Shown here in pieces: positions 1 to 4,466 of a DNA stretch of 5,919 bases. The translations under genes were made by a program, and so were the position numbers. Source of the stretch: JAFNAG01 sp963824985 (lineage in GTDB: Bacteria; Acidobacteriota; UBA6911); the NCBI GenBank assembly GCA_963824985.1, contig CAWGRQ010000049.1, forward strand, positions 1-5,919, in the 5' to 3' direction. Numbering within the stretch: position 1 is the stretch's first letter; each line of letters opens with the position of its first letter. The notes beneath the pieces are model-generated. The model searched no databases. It was not told the origin of the DNA and worked only from the letters and a program-made list of their open reading frames with translations.

Positions 1-7
1 ACAACAG

Positions 8-27
8 CTGGGGGCGCAGGCCCCCGG
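8..27. repeat. GC-rich hairpin (inverted repeat)
   Basis: GGGGGC at 10-15 pairs with GCCCCC at 20-25 around a GCAG loop. The stem extends outward by one wobble and one C-G pair to 8-27. It has no T run on either strand, so it does not look like an intrinsic terminator. It is the first of a run of hairpins in this intergenic region. Confidence 0.6.
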
Positions 28-93
28 TAGGAAGTTGCATATTGTCGAGTCCCGGCAGGGGCGAAGGATCCTTATCCGCAAACATTTCCCATC

Positions 94-184
94 GCCCCTT
101 CAGGGCTCCGCATCCATATCCGGCCCAACCCCGGGCTGCGCTTCGCTTGCCCGGGGCTACTCTCTTGGCGCCCCTCCGGGGCGC
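94..184. repeat. Cluster of three GC-rich hairpins, REP/BIME-like
   Basis: Three inverted repeats follow one another. GCCC (94-97) pairs with GGGC (103-106). CCCCGGGC (129-136) pairs with GCCCGGGG (149-156), and its loop holds a smaller GCG/CGC hairpin (138-146). GCGCCCC (168-174) pairs with GGGGCGC (178-184) around a TCC loop. Non-coding location, close packing and high GC recall repetitive extragenic palindromes or non-autonomous element debris. Membership of a genome-wide repeat family is inference, because other copies cannot be seen in this window. Confidence 0.55.
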
Positions 185-186
185 GC

Positions 187-213
187 CTGTCGGCCGATCC
201 AGTTTCGCGACAG
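187..213. repeat. Inverted repeat with a long loop
   Basis: CTGTCG (187-192) is the exact reverse complement of CGACAG (208-213), separated by 15 nt. It lies directly after the three-hairpin cluster and could be the edge of the same repeat element. A 6-bp stem alone is weak evidence. Confidence 0.35.
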
Positions 214-348
214 ATACTAGTTAAGGGAGGCGAAGAGGACCCTGAAAGGATCCAGCAGCAAAGCCCCGGGCGTACGAAGGTGTCCGAAGTCTGTTTCAAC
301 GCTGGTTCCCATTTCTGGCACATATATATTTGCGGCGCCGGACCAAAG

Positions 349-1113
349 TCACCTCTTGAGGCGCTGATAAATCAGGCGCATTCCCTCCAGCGTGAGGTTT
401 TTCTCCACCGCATCAATCTCCTCGCAAGCCGGGCTGATCAGCTCGGCGAGCCCTCCCGTGGACACGACCTGCGCCCCCTCCAACTCCCCTTTCATACGCC
501 GCAGCACCCCATCCACGAGTGCGACGTAACCCCAGAAGAGGCCCGACTGGATGCTGCCCACGGTTGAATCGCCGATGACCTTGCGCGGCTGCCGGACTTC
601 GACCCTCGGAAGACGCGCGGCGTGGAGAAAGAGCGCTTCGGCGGAAATCCCCATTCCCGGGGCGATGACGCCCCCGAGGTACTCACCTTGATCGGAAATG
701 GCATCGAAAGTGGTTGCAGTGCCGAAATCCACGACGATGACCGGGCCGCCGAAGCGCTCAAAGGCGGCCACCGCATTGACGATCCGATCGGCGCCGACAT
801 CCTCGGGGGGGTGGTACCGAACCGGCATTCCCAAGTCCATCGTCGGGTCCACAAACAGCGGCTGGATCCCGAAATACCTCAGTGACATTTCCTCCAGGGC
901 CGCGTCGGCCGGCGGCACCACGGAAGAAATCAGGACCGCCGAGATCACGCCGTTTGATATATCGCCCAGGCTGAAAAGCGTCCGGAGCAGGACCCCCCAT
1001 TCATCCGCGGTTCGGTCCCGTTCCGTGACCAGGCGCCAGCAGTGGACCAGTTCCTCCTGCCGGTACACGCCCAGAACGGTATTCGTGTTGCCGACGTCGA
1101 GCACCATGAGCAT
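349..1113 (-). CDS. coaX: Type III pantothenate kinase (CoaX)
   Basis: Phosphorylates pantothenate to 4'-phosphopantothenate, the first step of coenzyme A synthesis, in the cytoplasm; the type III family belongs to the ASKHA fold and uses ATP and a monovalent cation. The 254-residue protein has the family's usual length and landmarks: the N-terminal phosphate-binding DVGNTN (residues 6-11), EWGVLLRTL (38-46), ISSVVPP (62-68), GADR with the expected catalytic aspartate (107-110, Asp109), VDFGTATTFD (128-137, Asp129 as probable cation ligand), GGVIAPG (147-153) and STGG near the C-terminus. The frame stays open upstream to 1203 inside purH, but the ATG at 1113 gives the family-typical start MLMVLDVGNTNT and has GGAGAAG 6 nt upstream. 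A second ATG at 1107 is possible but badly spaced. It lies 37 nt behind purH on the same strand, so co-transcription is likely. No fused BirA domain is present. Confidence 0.96.
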   Translation of the reverse strand: MLMVLDVGNTNTVLGVYRQEELVHCWRLVTERDRTADEWGVLLRTLFSLGDISNGVISAVLISSVVPPADAALEEMSLRYFGIQPLFVDPTMDLGMPVRYHPPEDVGADRIVNAVAAFERFGGPVIVVDFGTATTFDAISDQGEYLGGVIAPGMGISAEALFLHAARLPRVEVRQPRKVIGDSTVGSIQSGLFWGYVALVDGVLRRMKGELEGAQVVSTGGLAELISPACEEIDAVEKNLTLEGMRLIYQRLKR

Positions 1114-1119
1114 GAGGCG

Positions 1120-1126
1120 CTTCTCC
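1120..1126 (-). promoter_or_regulatory. Ribosome binding site deciding the coaX start
   Basis: On the minus strand GGAGAAG lies 6 nt before the ATG at 1113. This favours 1113 over the upstream in-frame ATG at 1203, which would overlap purH by 53 bases, and over the ATG at 1107. Confidence 0.75.
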
Positions 1127-1150
1127 GTTCCGTTGAATGAAAGGTGACGT

Positions 1151-2716
1151 TCAATGGCGGAAATGGCGGATGCCGGTAAATACCATCGCCATATCATGGG
1201 CATCCGCGGCCTCGATGGCTTCCGCGTCCTTCACCGATCCGCCTGGCTGGATCACCGCCCGCACGCCGTGGCCCGCGGCCGCCAGAATGCCGTCCGGAAA
1301 GGGGAAGAAGGCATCCGAAGCCATGGCGCATCCGGACAACGACAGCGTTGCGCGCTGCGCTCCCCAACGAACCGAGTCGACGCGGCTCATTTGCCCGGCC
1401 CCGATGCCCAGGGTGCGGGCGGCGTCGCAGAAGACGATGGCATTGGATTTGACATGTTTGACGACGCGCCAGCCGAACATGAGGGCTTCCATTTCCTGGT
1501 CAGAGGGCGCACGCCGGGTGACGACCTTCAGCTGGTCGCGGCCGACACTGAAAAGATCCCGCTCCTGCACGAGAAAGCCGCCGCCGATCTCACGATGTTC
1601 CACGGGCGATTGTGCCCCGAGAGACATTCGCAGCAAGCGCAGATTCTTCTTCGTGCGCAGAATTTCCAGCGCTCCTCCGGAAAAGTCGGGAGCGAGCACC
1701 ACTTCCACAAATGTCGCCCCAATTTCGGTTGCCGTGTCCTCTTCCACCCGGCGATTGAGGGCGACCACGGACCCGAAGGCCGAAACCGGATCGCACTCCC
1801 GGGCCAGCACATAAGCCTCCCGAAGAGTGTCGCCCTGCGCTGCCCCGCAAGGATTGGTGTGCTTGATGATGGCGGCCGCGGCTTGGTCGAATTCGAGCAC
1901 CAGGTTCCAGGCGGCATCCGCATCCAGCAGGTTGTTGTAACTGAGCTCCTTCCCGTGCAATACCTCCGCGCCCGCTACCCCCGCGCCGGGTTGCGAAACC
2001 CCTCGGTAAAGTGCGCCCCGTTGATGAGGGTTCTCCCCATAGCGGAGATCTTTGACCTTTTCCAAAGCCAGAATCTCCATCCGGGGCAATCCCTGCGTAG
2101 ATTTGGCGGGACCCTCGGGCGACCAGACCCTTTCCGCGAACCAGGCCGCGATTGCGCCGTCATAGGATGCGGTGTGCGCAAATGCCTTCTGCGCCAGAAT
2201 GAACCGGGTCGACCCGCCGAGGTTGCACTTGTGCGCTTCGAGTTCCTGCAGAATCCACGGATAATCACGCGGATCGGTAACCACTGCGACGGCATCACTA
2301 TTCTTGGCGGCCGACCGGATCATGCTCGGTCCGCCGATGTCGATCTGCTCCACAACCTCCGGGAAATTCGCACTTTCGCGGGCCGCCGCTTCACGGAACG
2401 GGTAGAGATTCACCACCACCAGGTCGATCGGCTGTATGTTCTGCGCCTGCATCTGTTCCCGATGCGATGGCTCGCTCCGGATCGCCAGCAGGCCGCCGTG
2501 GATTTTGGGGTGCAGCGTCTTGACGCGGCCATCAAGAATTTCCGGGAATCCGGTATAGTCAGACACGTCCATGACGCGGATCCCCTCAGTACGGAGAAAC
2601 CGGGCGGTCCCCCCAGTGGAGAGAATCTCAACGTCGTTCTGGTCCAGGTAATGCGCCAGTTCGGCCAGGCCCGTCTTGTCAGAAACGCTTATCAGAGCGC
2701 GGCGGATGGGATTCAA
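1151..2716 (-). CDS. purH: Bifunctional AICAR formyltransferase / IMP cyclohydrolase (PurH)
   Basis: Carries out the last two steps of de novo purine synthesis in the cytoplasm: formylation of AICAR with 10-formyl-tetrahydrofolate, then ring closure to IMP. The 521-residue length fits the family (about 510-530). The N-terminal MGS-like cyclohydrolase domain shows SVSDKTGL (10-17), STGGTARFL (33-41) and GRVKTLHPKIHGG (63-75). The formyltransferase domain shows RYGENPHQ (225-232), ELSYNNLLDADAAW (257-270), KHTNPCGAA with the catalytic Lys285-His286 pair, DPVSAFGSVVALNR (309-322), VKSNAIVF, GIGAGQMSRVDS, SDAFFPFPDG and the ending FTGIRHFRH. Nothing is truncated. The start is TTG, since no ATG precedes the conserved N-terminus, and it is backed by a near-perfect Shine-Dalgarno. 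coaX follows after 37 nt on the same strand. No clear promoter or known purine riboswitch was recognised upstream, only an inverted repeat at 2774-2812. Confidence 0.98.
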   Translation of the reverse strand: MNPIRRALISVSDKTGLAELAHYLDQNDVEILSTGGTARFLRTEGIRVMDVSDYTGFPEILDGRVKTLHPKIHGGLLAIRSEPSHREQMQAQNIQPIDLVVVNLYPFREAAARESANFPEVVEQIDIGGPSMIRSAAKNSDAVAVVTDPRDYPWILQELEAHKCNLGGSTRFILAQKAFAHTASYDGAIAAWFAERVWSPEGPAKSTQGLPRMEILALEKVKDLRYGENPHQRGALYRGVSQPGAGVAGAEVLHGKELSYNNLLDADAAWNLVLEFDQAAAAIIKHTNPCGAAQGDTLREAYVLARECDPVSAFGSVVALNRRVEEDTATEIGATFVEVVLAPDFSGGALEILRTKKNLRLLRMSLGAQSPVEHREIGGGFLVQERDLFSVGRDQLKVVTRRAPSDQEMEALMFGWRVVKHVKSNAIVFCDAARTLGIGAGQMSRVDSVRWGAQRATLSLSGCAMASDAFFPFPDGILAAAGHGVRAVIQPGGSVKDAEAIEAADAHDMAMVFTGIRHFRH

Positions 2717-2721
2717 GATAG

Positions 2722-2729
2722 CCTCCTCC
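2722..2729 (-). promoter_or_regulatory. Strong ribosome binding site for the TTG start of purH
   Basis: Minus-strand GGAGGAGG ends 5 nt before the TTG at 2716. The extended match to the 16S anti-Shine-Dalgarno supports the TTG start and may offset the weaker initiation of a non-ATG codon. Confidence 0.85.
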
Positions 2730-2773
2730 GTAAGAAAAAATTAAATGATATCTATCGGCGGCCGCTCACGATT

Positions 2774-2812
2774 CAGGGAATCCGGCCCTCTTTGCGATCG
2801 GAGGGTTCCCTG
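2774..2812 (-). repeat. Inverted repeat in the presumed purH leader
   Basis: CAGGGAA (2774-2780) pairs with TTCCCTG (2806-2812), and CCCTC (2786-2790) with GAGGG (2801-2805). Together they make a 12-bp stem with a one-sided 5-nt bulge and a 10-nt loop. It ends about 45 nt upstream of the purH Shine-Dalgarno, so it may lie in the 5' leader if transcription starts further upstream. No T run follows it in the purH direction, which argues against a simple attenuator. It does not match the ZTP or purine riboswitch patterns I know. It could equally be a protein-binding site or an intergenic repeat. Confidence 0.45.
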
Positions 2813-2865
2813 GTCCGGCCGGAAACGCCGCCATGATCCGGACTTTATACGCATCTTCACGCTGC

Positions 2866-2883
2866 CAAAAACAAACGTTTTTG
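2866..2883. repeat. AT-rich inverted repeat
   Basis: CAAAAAC (2866-2872) pairs with GTTTTTG (2877-2883) around an AAAC loop. It stands out from the GC-rich surroundings and sits upstream of purH. The T run lies inside the stem rather than after a GC stem, so this is not a typical terminator. Confidence 0.35.
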
Positions 2884-2921
2884 TGCCGCGCCGTCGGCGC
2901 TCGTTCCCGAGCCATCCCATT

Positions 2922-2939
2922 CCCGGCCTTACGGCCGGG
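2922..2939. repeat. GC-rich hairpin
   Basis: CCCGGCC (2922-2928) and GGCCGGG (2933-2939) form a perfect 7-bp stem around TTAC. It lies just before the 33-bp tandem repeat, whose own hairpin is of the same GGCC type, so it may be a related module. Confidence 0.55.
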
Positions 2940-2952
2940 CCAAGGTACTGCC

Positions 2953-3018
2953 GGCCCTTCGGGCCTCGGACATTCATATCCATGGGGCCCTTCGGGCCCC
3001 GGACATTCATGTCCATGG
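2953..3018. repeat. Two-copy 33-bp tandem repeat made of two hairpins per unit
   Basis: Unit 1 (2953-2985) and unit 2 (2986-3018) are directly adjacent and match at 31 of 33 positions, differing by T/C at 2966/2999 and A/G at 2978/3011. Each unit starts with GGCCC-TTC-GGGCC, a 5-bp stem with a 3-nt loop, and then carries CGGACATTCAT(A/G)TCCATGG. In the second copy GGACAT and ATGTCC are perfectly self-complementary. The A/G difference turns one pair into a wobble or mismatch depending on the strand, so the fold is largely kept. A 33-bp period keeps reading frame and would encode a repeated MDMNVRGPKGP on the minus strand, but I find no sign that this is translated. Confidence 0.8.
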
Positions 3019-3085
3019 GTCAATCGAAAGCCCGTATCACCTGTGGCCAAAATCAGGAGCCATGCCGCGATGCTCGCGAATTCCA

Positions 3086-3165
3086 GGCGCGAAGCGCCGG
3101 CAGTACCTGGCCCCGCGCGTCAGCGCGGGGTAGGGAGTGGATGAGAAATGGGGCCCGCAAGGGCC
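3086..3165. repeat. Group of three short GC-rich hairpins
   Basis: GGCGC (3086-3090) pairs with GCGCC (3094-3098) around GAA. CCCCGCGC (3111-3118) pairs perfectly with GCGCGGGG (3123-3130) around GTCA. GGCCC (3152-3156) pairs with GGGCC (3161-3165) around GCAA. Each is a compact stem with a 3-4 nt loop, the same design as the hairpins at 94-184 and 2922-3018, which suggests one class of mobile or structural intergenic repeat. Confidence 0.55.
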
Positions 3166-3369
3166 GGCACTTGCCTCCAGCGAGTTTGCCTGTCGCGAGC
3201 GAAATGCGCAAAAAGTTCAGGTCATGATCCCGACCGCCGCATCGCATCGGAATTTTCGCGAACGCGGACTCGGTGCATTCGCACGGTGGCAGGCAATCTT
3301 GATCCAGGGCGCCTAACCGCAGCGGATAGTATACGATCCCGGCAAGGGATTCAAAGCACATTTTTCCGC

Positions 3370-3399
3370 TTGACAATGACGAAGGCGCTTTACTAGGCT
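3370..3399 (+). promoter_or_regulatory. Candidate sigma-70-type promoter of the cold-shock gene
   Basis: A perfect -35 box TTGACA (3370-3375) is followed after 18 nt by TAGGCT (3394-3399), a modest -10 box. A second overlapping candidate is TTTACT (3389-3394) with a 17-nt spacer to TATATA (3412-3417). Either gives a 5' leader of roughly 75-95 nt before the ATG at 3501, as is usual for cold-shock genes. Which one is used cannot be decided from sequence. Confidence 0.5.
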
Positions 3400-3445
3400 G
3401 CTAGAAGATCATATATAGCTCGATCAACCCCAATGTCCAGCGAGG

Positions 3446-3467
3446 CTTAAGCAGTGTCCTGCTTGAG
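3446..3467 (+). promoter_or_regulatory. Hairpin in the leader of the cold-shock gene
   Basis: CTTAAGCAG (3446-3454) pairs with CTGCTTGAG (3459-3467) around TGTC, giving a 9-bp stem with one G-U wobble. It sits 33 nt before the start codon and leaves the Shine-Dalgarno free in this fold. Cold-shock mRNAs often use leader structure to tune stability and translation with temperature; such a role here is inference. Confidence 0.5.
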
Positions 3468-3500
3468 GGTCTGTGTATTGGCGGCATTAGGAGGGGAGTA

Positions 3501-3746
3501 ATGGCCAGGATCACCGGCACCGTCAAATGGTTTAACAATACAAAGGGCTATGGATTTATCTCACAAACATCCGGAACGGATGTCTTCGTTCACTATAGCG
3601 CTATCAGCGAGAAAGGGTATCGGACTCTGAGGGAAGGTGAGTCGGTTGAATTCGACGTCAAAATGGGGCCACGCGGACCCCAGGCAGAACACGTGGTCAG
3701 GCTGGAGGCACAACCGCTACGGGAGCGGCAAGCATCAGCCTCCTGA
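3501..3746 (+). CDS. Cold-shock domain protein, CspA family
   Basis: A small cytoplasmic single-strand RNA/DNA-binding protein, expected to act as an RNA chaperone that melts secondary structure. The single cold-shock OB-fold covers residues 2-69: GTVKWFNNTKGYGFI holds RNP1 as KGYGFI (15-20; Tyr17 replaces the common Phe), VFVHYS (28-33) is RNP2, followed by GYRTLREGESVEFDV (39-53) and KMGPRGPQAEHV. At 81 residues it is about ten longer than E. coli CspA. The extra part is a basic, polar tail (RLEAQPLRERQASAS) with no motif I recognise. The ATG has AGGAGGGG a few bases upstream (3489-3496). A promoter and leader hairpin precede it. Its last 12 bases overlap the 3' end of the convergent gene at 3735-4325. 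CspA paralogues serve growth-phase and stress roles as well as cold, so cold induction cannot be assumed. Confidence 0.95.
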   Translation: MARITGTVKWFNNTKGYGFISQTSGTDVFVHYSAISEKGYRTLREGESVEFDVKMGPRGPQAEHVVRLEAQPLRERQASAS

Positions 3747-4325
3747 ACCGCAGTCGGCTTTGGCGGTGAATTTTATCGAGTTTTCCTCCAGGGAAATTCG
3801 GAACAGAACCCTGTTGCAGTGATGCCGCTGTTGCAAGCTTTGTGTTTGACCGGCGATATATTCGGCAAACTGTTGGTAGGAGAGGGTGCGCGAATCCTTC
3901 CGGTGGGGTCCCCGCATGCGCATCAGTTCCTCATAGAGCAACTTAATCTTGTCGGCCTCGACCTGCGGGTCGCGGATGGCAATCTGGAAATCATTCGTTC
4001 CCGACTGCTTCGGGACGATGGGTAAGGGTGCCTGAATGTCCGGGGGAGGACTCCCGCGCTTCCCGGTGGTCGATTCGATTTCCTGCTGCGACCTGCGCCA
4101 AAGATCCCGATACACGCAGAAACGCGCAATCAGGGTGTTGTACCGGAATCGCTGCGCCAGGCTCATGTCGGTGGCTTCTGATAGCCGCTTGACCGTCCGC
4201 TCGACGCGCATCCGCAAATCGTCGGGGGGCTTTTTCCGATTGCCGTTGAAAAAGATGTCGTACTCGATCTTCAGGCGGCGAATCCATTCATCCAGGTTTG
4301 TCAGATCTTCATCGTAGTCCGCCAT
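3735..4325 (-). CDS. Conserved-type protein of unknown function, 196 aa
   Basis: I cannot assign a function. The N-terminal part (residues 11-86) looks helical, with LDEWIRRLKIEYDIFFNG, a KKPP turn (31-34) and RFRYNTLIARFCVYRDLWRR (59-78). A Pro/Ser/Thr-rich linker follows (about 86-117), then another helix (IRDPQVEADKIKLLYEELMRMRG, 117-139) and a probable beta hairpin near the C-terminus (RVLFRISLEENSIKFTAKA). The RLK.EY...F.G and RFRYNTL patterns recall the C-terminal domain of the myxobacterial MXAN_5187-type proteins; this is from memory and needs a profile search. There is no signal peptide or membrane segment, so it is probably cytoplasmic. The ATG has GAGG 5 nt upstream with good spacing. 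The gene is divergent from selA (141 nt between starts) and overlaps the cold-shock gene tail to tail by 12 bp. Neither neighbour gives a firm clue to its role. Confidence 0.8.
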   Translation of the reverse strand: MADYDEDLTNLDEWIRRLKIEYDIFFNGNRKKPPDDLRMRVERTVKRLSEATDMSLAQRFRYNTLIARFCVYRDLWRRSQQEIESTTGKRGSPPPDIQAPLPIVPKQSGTNDFQIAIRDPQVEADKIKLLYEELMRMRGPHRKDSRTLSYQQFAEYIAGQTQSLQQRHHCNRVLFRISLEENSIKFTAKADCGSGG

Positions 4326-4431
4326 TTCGCCTCACAGATATCAACCGAAAATCCCCAGACCTGGTAACAGTATCATTTGTCTCCGCGGTTCCTGCCCTTG
4401 CCAGCCGAAATAGTAGAGCCCGGCATCGAGA

Positions 4432-4460
4432 TTGACAGCCTCCCGGCGCTGTGCTGAAAT
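4432..4460 (+). promoter_or_regulatory. Candidate selA promoter placed for leaderless transcription
   Basis: TTGACA (4432-4437, perfect -35) is separated by exactly 17 nt from TGAAAT (4455-4460, 4 of 6 with TATAAT). The usual start point 6-8 nt after the -10 box falls at 4466-4468, on the A of the selA ATG at 4467. The TGA inside this -10 box is also an in-frame stop, so selA cannot start earlier. Confidence 0.55.
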
Positions 4461-4466
4461 GGCGTC

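Larger units (their letters stand above)
1..348. other. Non-coding region downstream of coaX, rich in GC hairpins
   Basis: No convincing gene is present. Short open frames here have arginine-, proline- and serine-rich translations set by the inverted repeats and lack good ribosome binding sites. The left 215 bases hold at least four GC-rich hairpins, listed separately. Bases 215-348 are less structured and include an AT-rich patch (TATATATT at 323-330) just beyond the coaX stop. No clear rho-independent terminator (GC stem plus T run) follows coaX on the minus strand, so where its transcript ends is unknown. Confidence 0.7.
2717..3500. other. Long divergent intergenic region between purH and the cold-shock gene
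   Basis: About 780 bases with no credible gene. Open frames on both strands (for example 2741-3016 and 3053-3376 minus, 2745-3227 and 3148-3396 plus) give low-complexity, Arg/Pro/Gly-rich products shaped by the repeats and resemble no family I know. The region holds the purH leader, an inverted repeat, several GC hairpins, a 33-bp tandem repeat and, at its right end, the promoter and leader of the cold-shock gene. A TATAAA on the minus strand (2843-2848) could be a -10 box for purH, but no good -35 box is correctly spaced, so I do not call it. Confidence 0.7.

Noticed and set aside
1..348. Possible tRNA(Sec) or other structured RNA gene near the left edge
   Set aside because: Hairpins are present, but no cloverleaf with a D-arm, anticodon arm and GTTCRA-type T-arm can be assembled, and no 3' CCA context is seen.
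1154..2836. 560-codon open frame on the plus strand across purH
   Set aside because: It is the antisense shadow of purH, whose minus-strand frame carries every family motif; high GC content keeps the opposite frame open.
2741..3016. Minus-strand frame containing a repeated MDMNVRGPKGP peptide
   Set aside because: The peptide repeat is a by-product of the 33-bp tandem DNA repeat; other frames through the same repeat are open too, and no ribosome binding site or known domain supports translation.
2953..3165. Short repeats considered as a CRISPR array
   Set aside because: The two 33-bp units are directly adjacent with no spacers, the other hairpins differ in sequence, and no cas gene is nearby.
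3053..3376. 107-codon minus-strand frame and an 82-codon plus-strand frame (3148-3396) in the purH-csp gap
   Set aside because: Low-complexity Arg/Ala/Pro-rich translations crossing hairpin repeats and the cold-shock promoter; no domain and no convincing start.
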